From Ceratopteris richardii (taxonomy: Eukaryota; Streptophyta; Polypodiopsida; Polypodiales; Pteridaceae): 64,000 nt of DNA. Of this stretch, positions 13,381-24,207 are shown one piece after another. The position numbers were made by a program, and so were the translations under genes. The DNA is taken from contig CM035417.1 in the NCBI GenBank assembly GCA_020310875.1, positions 105,876,647-105,940,646 on the forward strand, read 5' to 3'. Within the stretch, counting starts at the first letter, position 1; every line of letters starts with the position of its first letter. Below the pieces are notes generated by a model. The model saw only the letters and a program-made list of their open reading frames with translations, was not told the origin of the DNA and did no database searches.

Positions 13381-13392
13381 GCTCTGATACCA
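13381..13392 (-). other. Primer-binding site, initiator-Met tRNA
   Basis: On the minus strand TGGTATCAGAGC lies one base inside the 5' LTR. This is complementary to the 3' end of plant initiator-Met tRNA, the usual copia primer. Confidence 0.93.
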
Positions 13393-13393
13393 C

Positions 13394-14428
13394 TGACGGA
13401 GAGTGTTAATCTCCAAAAGAACAAGTTATCCTTGAAGTTAGAGCACCTCTGTATCAAGAATAACTTAAAACCTTCACCAGTTTGGAGGATCGATACTCAA
13501 TTTCTAAAATCTTGAACAAACTGTGAAGAAGGTGACTACACAGAAAGTCTGCTACACATAACTCACTCATTGACTTATAAAATGTGTAAAGTTTTTGATA
13601 CAACTTTGCACAAGTGTCATCTATAGTTTTCACAACTCCTCCAAGTTTAAATCATTCCAAAAGACTCAGTAGATCTTGAGAAATGATCTTAACAAGTCAC
13701 CTATGTCTAAAACTATAGTTATTTACAGTCGACCATGACACCTACAACTTCCAAAGCTTGGTTCTCCCAAACAGCTAGACACTATTTAGTCAAATGCTTT
13801 TAGCCATAGGTAGCTTACCTTTCAACTTAAATAATGAGTGCTTGCTTGCTCAAAACTTTACACTGTGGAAGGAGAACTGACCAAAACATTAGCATTGAAT
13901 TTTGCACCTCTTGCAACTTCTCTTCTTTACATTTACACATGTAAATGTTCCTACACTCAATTCTCTCAGCCTAATCATAATTAGAAGCTAAAAATTTGTA
14001 CAGAGGTCAATCAACTATGGACTTAGACTTGTACAAAAGTATTTCACAAAAGATTCAACACAGAAGGAGAACTCTCAGAAATATCGGGCACAACATTTCT
14101 TCGTTTCTAGAAAACTTTACATCTGAGTGATGAGAGATATCTTACTCACTTCTAAAGTGTCTAATGACTCATACAACTTCTAATTTATCTATTCACATGC
14201 TCTCTCATACTTGCCGCGACATTGTTCGTTGTATATATAGGCAAATATGTACAAGTTCATCACCATACAAAAGTATAAGTGAATTAACTCTAAATTAATG
14301 TACATATGTATACATATCTTCATTCTCTGAACATGTACTTTCTTCATGCTTCATGATTGGATCTTTTCTTCAATCCTTGACTTCAAAACGTTATCAAAAC
14401 TTCAATTGTTGATTGCCTTGCACCAACA
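13394..14428 (-). repeat. Copia LTR (5' LTR in element orientation)
   Basis: 1035 bp, TGACGGAGAG to CACCAACA on the plus strand, the partner of 8982-10015. Transcription of the element would start here on the minus strand. A candidate minus-strand TATA box is the TATATATAGG-type run near 14232-14239 (plus-strand GTATATATAGG), equivalent to 9818-9827 in the other LTR. Confidence 0.92.
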
Positions 14429-14433
14429 CAATG
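14429..14433. repeat. Target-site duplication CAATG, right copy
   Basis: Matches 8977-8981; the chromovirus RT frame resumes directly after it ([14 protein letters not shown]). Confidence 0.95.
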
Positions 14434-16710
14434 CTCCTGCCACATTCATGAAGCTCATGAACCGTGTTTTACGGCCTTATCTAGAACACTTTGTAGTAGA
14501 TTTTTTCAAGGACATTCTGATCTATAGTGCATCAGTAGAGGAGCACTTTGAACACTTAAGAAAGATATTTGAAGTGCTAAGGGAAACCTCACTCTTTGCT
14601 AAGGAGTCAAAGTGTGAATCTTTCAAAACATAGGGTAGATACCTTGGGCATATAGTCTCCCTGAATGGAATCCAGATGGACCTTGAAAAAGTAAGGGCCA
14701 TTATGGAATGACCACATCCAAGGGACCTAGAAGAGCTGCAGATCTTCCTAGGTTTATCAGGCTTCTATAAAAAATTCATTGCGAATTATGCCAAAATTGT
14801 TGTTCCAATGACATAATAGTTTAAAGGGAAAGGGAAAGCCTTTCATTGGGGAGACGAACAGAAGCAAAGTATGAAGAAGTGGAAAATAGCAATTGCTACA
14901 ACTCCACTTTTACACATAGCAGATCCCAATAAATCCTTTATGGTTGAGACTAACGTGAGTGATTTAACTATAGGAGTGGTTTTAGTTCACGATGCACGAC
15001 CAACAGCTTTTGAGAGTAAGAAACTAGAACCGGGGCAAAATAATTACTTTGTCTATGAGAAGGAGTTGTATGCAATTATCCATGCTTTGAAGAAGTGCCG
15101 TCATTATTTATATGGTGCCAAAGTCACGATAGTGTTTGATCAAGAGAGCATTAAGTGGATCTCTAATCAAAAGACCTTGAAGGTCATAAGGCCCGATGGG
15201 CAGAGGCCCTTCAGGAGTTTGATTATGAGCTTAGGTATACGAAGCAAAAGTTTAATGTAGTGGTTGATTCACTTAGCCGCATGCCTATGCTCAATGGACT
15301 GCATTTTACTCAGATCACTAGTGAGCTACTTGAGTCGATTAGAGGAAAATGTGGGCTTGAGCCTGCATATTCCAAGACTTGGGATGCCATAGAGAATGGG
15401 GATCGTGATATATGGGTTTCAAGTGAGGATGGAGTATCGACGCGTACTCAAGAAGGAATCAAGTGGAAGAATTATAGTGTCCGTGATGGATATCTGTTAT
15501 ATAAAGGTAAAGTGTGTGTCCCTAGAGATTCTGAGATGAGAGGGCATATTTTGTATGAGCGTCATGAAACCTACTGCGGGACACCCAAGAGTTAACAAGA
15601 CTTATGATCTTATTAAGAGGTAGTTTTACTAGCCTTGACTTCCTAAGGACGTCCTAGAGTATGTGCTTAAGTACACCAAATGCTAGGTCAATAAAGCTAA
15701 GAGGTTGAGGATTGGAGGACTACTCGACCCATCGGATATTCCTAATCGGAAGTGGGAGAGTATCTTCATGGACTTTATAGTCGGATTACCTAAGACACAG
15801 AGAGGGCACGACTCGATCTAGGTAATTGTGGATAGGTTAACCAAAATGACTAGGTTTATTTTGATAGGTACTATAGTGAAGACACCAAAATTGGCTAGGC
15901 TTTTTGTAGAGAATCTATACTGGTTATATGGTCTTCCTTTAGACATAGTCTTTGATCGGGATAGGAAGTTTACTAGCCACTTGTGGAGAGTGGTCTTCAA
16001 AAGGTTGGACACGAAACTTAGCATGAGTACGGCTGAGCATCCATAGTCGAATGGGCAAACAGAGAGGGATAACAAAATCCTAGATGATATGCTTCAAGCT
16101 TATGTGAATGAAAGGCAAACTAATGGGGAAGAGTATTTACCTATATTAGAGTTTGCATATAATAGTGTCAAACACTCTTCCAGTGGGCATAGTCCATTTA
16201 TGCTTATGTATGGGTTCTAGCCAAGAGCTCAATACTTAAGAAAATAGGAAAGTTGGCTTACCAGCTCCAACTTCCAGAGAATAGTCAAATACATCCAGTT
16301 TTTCATGTTAGCCGGCTTAATAAAAGGTTTGGTGAATCAGACAACCTCATTCCACACAGTGAGTTAGTAGAGCCTATTTCTGCTCAATCTATTCCACAGG
16401 AGTCTCAGAGCATACTACGCACTCGAGAGAAACGGACAAGAAGTCACTTAAGTAAAGAGTGTCTAGTAAAGTAGAAAGATAGTTCAGACGATAGTGCTAC
16501 ATGGCAGTGGGTTAACACCCTTTAAAGATGGCTTCCTAGTTTTAGATTACCTTCCCAAGAGTCTTCTTAAGGGGAAGGATACATGGAAACCACATGGAGA
16601 TATGAATATGTGTTTCAACACATGGGGATATAGTGGGAGTGGTGTTTCTATCATTTCTCTCTTTCTATAAGACCTTCAAATACCATTTTCGAGGACAAAA
16701 ATGGAACTAC
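14434..16710 (+). pseudogene. Chromovirus RT end, RNase H, integrase and chromodomain, decayed
   Basis: Continuation of the split chromovirus pol. RT resumes with [17 protein letters not shown]; the catalytic box is altered ([12 protein letters not shown] where the family has YxDDILIYS). RT connection and RNase H run to about 15240 (YLGHIVS, FMVETNVSD, YEKELYAIIHALKKCRHYLYG), then a frameshift to the spacer with MVDSLSRMP. The integrase zinc domain is badly broken (15560-15700). The DDE core is recognisable at 15720-16210: MDFIVGLP-like start, MDRLTKMTRFI, IVFDRDRKF, and HP-TAG-SNGQTE. The C-terminus reads LPENSQIHPVFHVSRLNK and, at about 16455-16510, LVK-TAG-KDSSDDSATW, a chromodomain signature of chromoviruses. 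Numerous TAG stops replace Trp or Gln. Non-functional. Confidence 0.9.
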
Positions 16711-16718
16711 GGGGAAGG
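16711..16718 (+). other. Chromovirus polypurine tract
   Basis: GGGGAAGG follows the TTTTCGAGGACAAAAATG context typical of the 3' end of plant chromoviruses and lies three bases before a TGTTACATGG LTR start. Confidence 0.7.
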
Positions 16719-16721
16719 TAA

Positions 16722-16975
16722 TGTTACATGGAGTATAGATGCATTTGAGGTGAGAACTCCCTCTTACACTTGATAAGTATGACCCTCACATGAGTGTCAA
16801 GTGGCACCCAAGTGAGAGATCTAGAGCATTACCTTTTATGGGTAATGAGAGAGAGAGAGATTTAATGAGTCACCACGCGGCTTGGTGGTCAACATTGTCT
16901 CCATCTCCATGCATCGTTGGGTTCACTGAGTGAATCATCTTCTTCACCTCAGATTTCGTGCAGACCCTTTCCAAA
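16722..16975 (+). repeat. Partial 3' LTR of the chromovirus
   Basis: Begins TGTTACATGG right after the polypurine tract. Its right end cannot be placed because no partner 5' LTR is present in the window; the extent given is a guess up to CGTGCAGACCC. From 16798 the sequence is shared with the S tandem unit (40038 and 46546), so the duplicated unit begins inside this LTR. Confidence 0.55.
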
Positions 16976-17878
16976 ACTAGGAGGATCATTGGAGAATTAA
17001 CAGAATGGTACTTGGTAGACACTCGTGTAGACATACTGATGCGAGAAGCACCAAAGATATCAAAAACTAGATTGAAAGCTTTCCAAAACCAAAGATTCCA
17101 CATAACGGACTGAAGAATTCCTTAACCAAAGGCTTTGGAAGTAGGTCAAAATTGGAGATATCATGATACATGTAGAGTGCCCACTTCCAAAGTTCACTCT
17201 ACCCAATAGTAGACAAAACAACTTCCAAATTAGAAATGTTGGGTGAAGAGAAGCTCTAACTAGACCCAAGGACTAGAAGAGGGAGATTGATGGATTTATT
17301 CGATTAGTGTACTCTTTATTCGAAATTGATCTATGTACAAACAATGTTTCTTTCTCTTACCTATAATATAATTTGATCCTAAATACATTTAACAAGGGTA
17401 AAGGCTCATCCTTTAATGTGGTGATGCAAGCTACTATATTCTCATATGCCCATCTGAGCAAGGTTTTGAGATTCTTTCCCATGCTTATAGTGTTCGTAGG
17501 CATAGAAGTCTTTTCCATGTCCCAGTTTTGAAAGGAGTCATCTTTGCCCATCCTTTCTTGTGCTTCGTAGGATTGGTGTCTCTACTTCAGGACTTCCACC
17601 ATATAGGATTCGCCTTCACTTTCTTAATTTCTTGAACTTGACTTTCCTTTCCCTGGTTATTTGTTTATTCTTCCTATGTTGATGCTTGATTTTCCTCTCT
17701 TTTCCATGGCGTGCATAAGAAGGGTTCTCTTTCTATCTACACTTGCTGCATCCTTGCTTCCTCCCATGTATTGATCTCATGCTCTACTTGCATCCGACTC
17801 CTTCCTTGTGGATGCCAATGTTGTAAATTTATGTTGCACTTTACCATGCCAAAGCCATTGAATTTCCATTGGATAACC

Positions 17879-18529
17879 TTAGTGCATGTGATAATATAGC
17901 ACACATGGGATTTCTACACATACTTTTCCTACCATAACAACTTCTTCAAATAGGATGTTCAACTCTGAGGGATTTTTACCTTGACCATATGATTCTACTA
18001 TCAAGGTAGTGACATCCTTTTTTGCATAATCTAGTTCAACTTTCATTTGCAACTTCTTCACTTTATCTTGATCATGTACCCACATATAATTTTGCCCCCA
18101 ATCATGGATGATCTTTGCATGTCTCATCCATGGTCTTCCGAGTAGTAAAGGAAAACCCCCATTGATAGAAGGAAGTCATAGTATAACAAAATATAGGATA
18201 CACTTAGACCCTTGCCCCATCAGTTCTAGCCTCTTGACTATTCTGATTGGCTTCACCTTGCTTTGTTCTACCATCCTAACCATGAATTGTGCTTCCTTAG
18301 GTAGTTCTAGTCCTAGCCTCTTCATCATTGATTCTAGCATCAAGTTTATTCTAGATTCACCATCTATAATCACTCCATCAATTTCTTGACTTACTGTTTC
18401 AATTTTTATTCGTGGACTATGGTAGTGAGTCAATGGGGCTTGCATTATTAAACAACTACTTAGAACAACCTCCGTAGAAACTCGGCTCCCAATGAAGCGA
18501 GAATAAAATTTTACTTTAAAGCCTTGCAT
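17879..18529 (-). pseudogene. Antisense Ty3/gypsy-like aspartic protease relic (in S1)
   Basis: The minus strand reads THYHSPRIKIETVSQEIDG, then VIIDGESRINLM, a protease-like active-site block in which DGES takes the place of the usual D-[ST]-G or DGGS. After a short gap and frame change comes LLLGRPWMRHAKIIHDWGQN, resembling the second conserved protease motif (LGRPW) of gypsy polyproteins. Upstream and downstream pol parts are not recognisable. The same relic occurs in S3 at 41110-41706 and is missing from S2 through an internal deletion. The protease assignment rests on the two paired motifs and the spacing between them. Confidence 0.65.
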
Positions 18530-21500
18530 CCATACATAGTAGATCCTATAGACCTACATGTTTGTATGTATTCGTCAATATCTCACCTGCTAATGAAGGT
18601 TTTTTGTGGAATTTATGATGCGTATTGGTGCCACACATTCTAGATCTTGTTGGACCAAATGGTACACATCGTCTATCATTATTTCCTTCCTTTGTTCATG
18701 ATCCTGATCCTTCTATGATTCTATGTTCTGATTAGACAAGGGAATCTCTCGTCTTTGCACTCCCTTTTCAATACACATCTTGGGCTCTCCTTTTGCCTTG
18801 GCTAGAGGTGTTTTCCTTTCGACACTGATCTTCTCCCGACACACTCATATATCTTGTCAGATTCCCTCATGTTATCTTTTTTTTTGCGAACATCTTGGAA
18901 CAGCTCTTCCAATGCTAGCTTCTCCACTTGTACCACTTCCTTGTTGTATTCTAGTACCCTTGTTTTCCACCACCTCATCCTGCTCGTTTGTTCCCTTCTA
19001 AGGCCTTCTCCATATTCTTAGTCAGGAGATTTCCTATAATTGTACTACATTATTTGTTGGTGCGTCTCTAGTTGGAAATGGCTCTACTAAAATATGAAAA
19101 GCATTATTTATAGGATTTTTGCTTGCGATAGCCTGTTCAGTCTCTCTTGTAGTTGTCTCTTGACTCTGGACGGTTGGAGCACAGAATTGCATTTTCTAGC
19201 AAGAGGCACCGAGCTTGCATATGAACATATTCTCATGTGCATATGCGCCTTTTCGTGTGCAAGCGATGTATTTGATTTATCTGATTCTCATTTAAGATAT
19301 GTTTCCAGGTCATAAGCCTCTAATTCTATCAATGATGATATATTGCATGACTTAAATTATAGAGATGAATCTACCGTTGATGACTTAAACTTGCCTTATT
19401 GCACATAATACTCTTCAGCGCCTGTTTTACGAAATTCCTGCCGAATATAATACTGCTAGAACTTCAAAATATATCTCTGCTAGTCTTCTATTTTATTGTA
19501 AAAACTATCCCTGATGACACATATTCTAGATCATTAGAGGTGATGCATGAAGATCATATTTATTTTTTTCCTTCAACTGTTTTGTTATTCCTACCTCCTT
19601 TAATGCATCTCTCCGTCGAGCATAAGCAAGTGGAATGATAGAATATGAAAACTCAATAAATAGTTCTCCTCTACGAATCGGAAGGACAAAAAAGATCATA
19701 GCTCATCCCCTTTGATTCTTGAATGTGAAAGAGACCTAAAACCGAACGGTTATACAAGTTCGTGTTAGTTCATTTGTTCGGGATTATTCAGCATGATGTT
19801 CCTAATTTAGTTTGGATCATATGCATATATCTTCTTGAACGATGCATTCAATTTTCATTTTTCTAGTTCAAATTTTCCATGCAATAAAAGATTTATCAAA
19901 TTAGGTTCCAATTAATACTGAGATTTGTATCTTTATTTTTGTTTTCTCCATAGATCAGCACTACAATGTATGCGTAAGCACCTTGTAGGAGATACAAAAG
20001 AAAAGAGAGTAGAAATGCATGCTAAATTAGAGGCTAAAATCTATTTACATCTAAGCAAGTTTGCAAATGTACACTCTAAATAGACTTTACAGTAATCAAG
20101 GTAGATATCGAACGTCTATACAATGTTTCTCACCTCGTTGAAAGAACATCGTTGCTTATATGGAGAAAAGTCGTATTTGGTTAGCCTGTCATAGTCTAAC
20201 TTGTAGAAAAGTATAATGGAAAACGAACTATTTCAAGAATACTACTTGTAGTATAAGGAAAACGCTTCCATCCTTAAAACCCTCACTTTAGGTGTTGTAT
20301 GCCTTCACACCCTCTAAACAAAAGGTCCTACACTAAATATCAACTAAACTTGAACGCGTCCTACATAACTCTCCACCACAAATGAAGTAGAGAAGGGACA
20401 CTCACTTGACACTCACTTGGCTCACATGTGGTGGGATTATTGTTTAAGAAGTCCGAACACAGATATATCTACGATATGGATATTAACCTCTAACACACAT
20501 TTTTTAGTAGATCTTTGTTTCACGTATTCTCCTCTTCTAATTCACGCTTATGTCGTTAGAATTAAAGAATCCGAATCAAGTTTTTGTTATGGTTAAAAAA
20601 ATTATGAATCGATACAGATTTTCCCTCCAGCATTCAATCCATCTTTAAAATTTAATCAAATTATCTGCAAACTCTTAAATCACTTACCTTATTCTATTCG
20701 GAGAAAGTATGAAGCCACGGATGGATAATCTTCTTTATATGGGACTCCGAGTATGGAAACGATTAGCTCTTTGCTGCGATGGTGATCTCTATCCTATTCC
20801 ATGCTACAATCTTTACATCTGTCCTTCACGGTGTTTTCACTACCTCTCGATTTCTTTAACATGAACCATTCCATGGTGATCCCTATCCTGATTCGTTGGC
20901 ATCTTCGTAAGGAATAGTTGCAGATCTTTCTGCGCACGTATGCGTGCCTACATACTACCTATCCAGTGATGTTTAACATGCTTCTTCCATTGCTTTCGTA
21001 CCTCATAATGGGTCCTTACCATCGTACAAAGGGTATGCAGGAGTTTAGCCACACCACATGAAAACAAGATAGAGTGAAGCTTGGAGACCTCCACGTCTTT
21101 GTAGACACAACGTGATAAGCAATAACATAAGGACATGATTATTGAGATATTACGTCTGAAGGGGTGCGAAAGTGAGCACGCTTTCCATCATTACTAGAGG
21201 GGCCTGATAACATGATATCCAGCAATCAAGCAGATTCCTTTTTTGGATAAGTAATCATAGAGTGAAATGTCTATCATCAATTGAGCAATGATTTCTTGCT
21301 ATCCAACAACCAAATTAGTGCAGAAAGCTTTAGCAGATAATCAATCATATAGCAACTTTCCGTCATCACTAGAGGGATGCTATCGTGGTACTCAGCAATG
21401 AAAGGCTTTCAGAGTTCTATATTATAACTAGTCATACACACCTGTAGATCCTGCAAGAGTGCCTGGAAGTTCAGTATTGTCCACGTCATTGTCATTCATC

Positions 21501-21605
21501 AGCTATCAACAGCATGTAGCTTTTTGTATGTTCCTTAGCCTACATTCATCCTATGTTCTTGCTTCATGGGAATCTAAGCTTGGTAATTTAATTTCTTTCT
21601 TAAAG
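18530..21605. other. Non-coding body of S1
   Basis: About 3 kb with only short open frames on both strands, none resembling a known domain. The equivalent region in S3 is nearly collinear but its short frames are not conserved in length, which argues against coding. Confidence 0.55.
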
Positions 21606-22136
21606 ATCACTAACTTAGTTGGTCCCATTATTGTGGTGGGAGACTTCAACATGGTTACCTCCCTTAATGATAGATGCAACAAAAAAGGCAGCTCCATTCA
21701 TGGTCAAGAATGGCAAGCTTGGCTTAGGCTTGTTTCTACTCATGACCTGAGTGACATTTCTTACCTTTGAAGTTTTACTTGGAATCATAAAGATCTTGGT
21801 GAGAATCACCTAGCTACTAGGATTGACAGGTGCCACATCTCCATCCCCATTTTCAACAATTTTGGGATGCCAATGTCCACTGACAATACTATATGTATAT
21901 TTCATCATATGCCCTTGTCTATCACTTTGAAACACAACTGTCTGTCTTTAAAGGCGAGTTGGACTCATCTTAACTCATCCCTTTTGCATCTTCCCTATGT
22001 CATAGAAAAAACTAAGGCCATCTTTACTCGCCACTTTAGAATCCATAGTAGCCCATGTGTTGCTTGGGCCAAATCCATTAGAGATGTTCGGGTCCTTTTT
22101 ACCTATTACAAGAACATAAAAAAGAGCATTAGGGCT
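21606..22136 (+). pseudogene. LINE endonuclease fragment (S1), 5'-truncated
   Basis: Non-LTR retrotransposon ORF2 starting inside its apurinic-like endonuclease. Visible motifs: VVGDFNMV (catalytic Asp/Asn block), TWNHKDLGENHLATRIDRCHIS (equivalent to the LDR block) and HHMPLSITL where the family has SDHxP. A TGA interrupts after SDISYL at 21770. Homology to the longer LINE at 51637 begins at ATCACTAACTTAG, so the copy is 5'-truncated, as expected of target-primed LINE insertions. It continues at 35252 beyond the LTR element. Confidence 0.88.
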
Positions 22137-22745
22137 TGTTGAAGCTCAAAGTCAAGGACAAAGCATGGAAGCACATCAAAAGGTGGACACATGAGGAAAG
22201 GGAGCAAGTAGGGAGCTCCAAGAAGTGTATGTCAAATTTTCAGAAGAATCCCCTACAAAAATAGTGATTTTCATCACTAGAAACCATTGTAAATACCATT
22301 ATCTATTTTTAGTAACTCCATTTTGTTCAAGCCGAGGAGTCCTCGAGCTTGAGGAGTATTAGAAGTACCATCGTGCCAATTTTCATAATTTTTAGACTTC
22401 GTTTGAGCCCTCAAATAAGCCCTGGAACCTAATTTTTAACTAGGCCGGACACTAGGTCTGGACAGGGCCAAAACTAGTCAAAAAACTATAAAAAGAGCTA
22501 GAGAGCTCATTTTTGAGGTTAGCTTGTTAGAGAATAGAACTTTTGTAAGAGAACTCTTTTGCAATCTAAGCTTTCCATTGTTCCTCTCTTTGATCTTACT
22601 TTGTGCGCGTGTGTGTGTATGTGTGTGCATGTTTGTGTGCTTTCACGCACGCACTTGTGCCTTCACTTGCTCGTGGTCTTCATACCGGTCCTCACGTCTC
22701 CGCGGATTGACAAGTAAAGGAGGTGGTGCTTACGCTTGAGCTACA
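22137..22745 (+). repeat. 5' LTR of the Tat/Athila-like element
   Basis: Starts TGTTGAAGCTC. The part shared with the 3' LTR ends at 22700. I place the true end at the CTACA at 22745, eight bases before the PBS, because LTRs of this group end in CA close to the PBS; the alternative is an end at 22700. A GT-rich run at 22603-22640 and a TATA box lie inside. Confidence 0.8.
22487..22495 (+). promoter_or_regulatory. TATA box in 5' LTR
   Basis: TATAAAAAG, 350 bases from the LTR start; the identical site is at 35038-35046 in the other LTR. A plausible core promoter for the element's genomic RNA. Confidence 0.6.
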
Positions 22746-22753
22746 CCAAATTT

Positions 22754-22770
22754 TGGCGCCGTTGCCGGGG
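22754..22770 (+). other. Primer-binding site, tRNA-Asp
   Basis: TGGCGCCGTTGCCGGGG is complementary to the 3' end of plant tRNA-Asp including CCA. This is a common primer of plant Tat/Athila-type Ty3/gypsy elements. Confidence 0.92.
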
Positions 22771-23094
22771 AGAGTGCTTCGAGGACGAGCGTTGTGATGG
22801 TAAGATCGTAGATTTGCGACGTTGGAAGGTAAAAAAACTATCATTTCAGTTCATTTTCTGTTTTTTCCTCTTCATCTTCATCATCATCATCATCTCCACC
22901 TTCTTCCATCTTCTTCTTCATAGAAATTTCTTGTTTTTTAGTGCATTTTCACCATTTTCATACCATTTTTCATGCATTATTGTGTGGGAAGGAGTTAGGA
23001 GGTGCAAGGGAGAGCAAGCACTGTGTTTTTTTCATGATTTTCTGCTCATACGGAGCTTGCCATAGCCGGCGCTCATAAATTTGAATTTCCCGCC

Positions 23095-24016
23095 AAAAAA
23101 CGCGATTCTGTTATGAAAATCGCGATTCTGTGAAAATTCAAAATTTTTTGAAAAATCACGATTTTTAGTTTTCCCGCCTAAAAGTTGGTTGAAAAGAATC
23201 ACGATTCTGTGTTTTTTCTCAAAAAAACGATTCTCTGCTCAAAATCGCGATTTTCAAAAAAAAAAAAAAAACACGATTCTCTGCTCAAAACCGCGATTCT
23301 CACCAATCACGATTTTCAGCAAAAACACGATTTTGTGAAAAACACGACTTTCTGCTCAAAATCGCGATTCTCACCAATCACGATTTTCAGCAAAAACACG
23401 ATTTTGTGAAAAACACGACTTTCTGCTCAAAATCGCGATTCTCACAAATCACGATTTTCAGCGAAAAATACGATTTTGAGAAAAAACACGATTCTCTATG
23501 ACAAAATCGCGATTTTCATGCCAACAACACAATTTTGTGAAAAAGGCGATTCTGTGAAAACACAAATTTTTGCTCAAAATCGCGATTTTCAATTCACGAT
23601 TTTCTGCTCAAAATCGCGATTTTCATGTCAAAAACACGATTTTCAGTCAAAAACACGATTTTGTGAATCACGATTCTCTGAGTCAAAATCGCGATTCTCT
23701 AAAACACGATTTTGTGATCAACATCGCGATTTTCAGAAACACGATTTTGTGATCAACATCGCGATTTTCAGAAACACGATTTTGTGATCAACATCGCGAT
23801 TCTCTGAAACACGATTTTGTGATCAAAATCGCAATTTTCATGTCAAAAAACGCGATTTTAAGAAACACGATTTTGTGATCAAAATCGCGATTTTCAGAAA
23901 CACGATTTTGTGATCAAAATCGCGATTTTCAAAAACACGATTTTGTGCTCAACATCGCGATTTTTTGACTTCACAGCATCGCGATTTTCAGAAAGTTCAC
24001 AAAATCGCGATTTTCT
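23095..24016 (+). repeat. Leader array of TCGCGA-centred palindromes
   Basis: Between PBS and gag. I count 16 TCGCGA cores, most inside AAAATCGCGATTTT-like perfect or near-perfect palindromes, interleaved with AACACGATTTTGTGA segments that are themselves imperfect palindromes. In the best-ordered part (23700-23940) the unit is about 34-39 bp. The short open frames across it (Lys/Phe/Ser/Arg-rich) are by-products of the repeat. Each core can fold back or pair with its copies in RNA, so a dimerisation or packaging role is possible but is inference only. Confidence 0.93.
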
Positions 24017-24207
24017 CCAAAGGTCCTGTTTGCCTGTTTTGACCCCCAGGAGCCTGATTTGACATAACTTTCTCATCCAAGAATAATGCATTGATTTTGA
24101 GATAGGATAATTTGAAGTTGATCCTCAGGTGGGACTAGGGAACCAAGGGGGCTCTAAAGAATTTTGAACCATACCAAAGGGAAAATTTGGACTCTTGACT
24201 AAAGCTT

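Larger units (their letters stand above)
8982..14428 (-). mobile_element. Ty1/copia LTR retrotransposon, minus strand, integrase-deleted
   Basis: Complete 5447-bp element bounded by 1.03-kb direct LTRs, each with TG and CA ends, a CAATG target duplication, an initiator-Met PBS and a short polypurine tract. On the minus strand the internal order is gag, zinc knuckle, protease, integrase zinc domain, then directly RT and RNase H. That domain order, with integrase before RT, identifies Ty1/copia. The integrase catalytic core is missing and several stops and a frameshift interrupt the frame, so it could have moved only with help from another element, if at all, and is now dead. The two LTRs differ at several percent of positions by eye, so it is clearly older than the Tat/Athila-like element further right. 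Confidence 0.95.
16798..22136. repeat. Tandem unit S1, left part (split by the Tat/Athila-like element)
   Basis: First copy of a roughly 6.5-kb tandem unit. It begins CAAGTGGCACCC and matches 40038 onward (S3) over its whole length at high identity by eye. Contents: the LTR-derived start, an antisense gypsy protease relic at 17879-18529, non-coding sequence at 18530-21605 with no recognised gene, and a 5'-truncated LINE from about 21606. The LINE is split at 22136 and resumes at 35252. Confidence 0.88.

Noticed and set aside
16870..17269. Antisense ORFs rich in Trp/Phe/Leu in the S unit, possible LINE zinc-RVT tail
   Set aside because: Some resemblance to LINE C-terminal wording but no Cys/His pattern, and frames differ between copies S1 and S3; left unassigned.
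20948..21136. Small antisense ORF recurring in S1, S2 and S3
   Set aside because: Recurs only because the unit is duplicated; length and start vary and no domain is visible.
22524..22739. ORF in the LTR with Cys/Val run, repeated at 35075
   Set aside because: Arises from the GT-rich LTR segment; not conserved coding.
23185..23787. Lys/Phe/Ser/Arg-rich ORFs in the leader of the Tat/Athila-like element
   Set aside because: Frames of the palindromic repeat, no ATG context or domain; better explained as non-coding leader.
23095..24016. CRISPR-like array
   Set aside because: Regular spacing of palindromes, but spacers are themselves repetitive, there are no cas genes and the setting is a plant retrotransposon leader.
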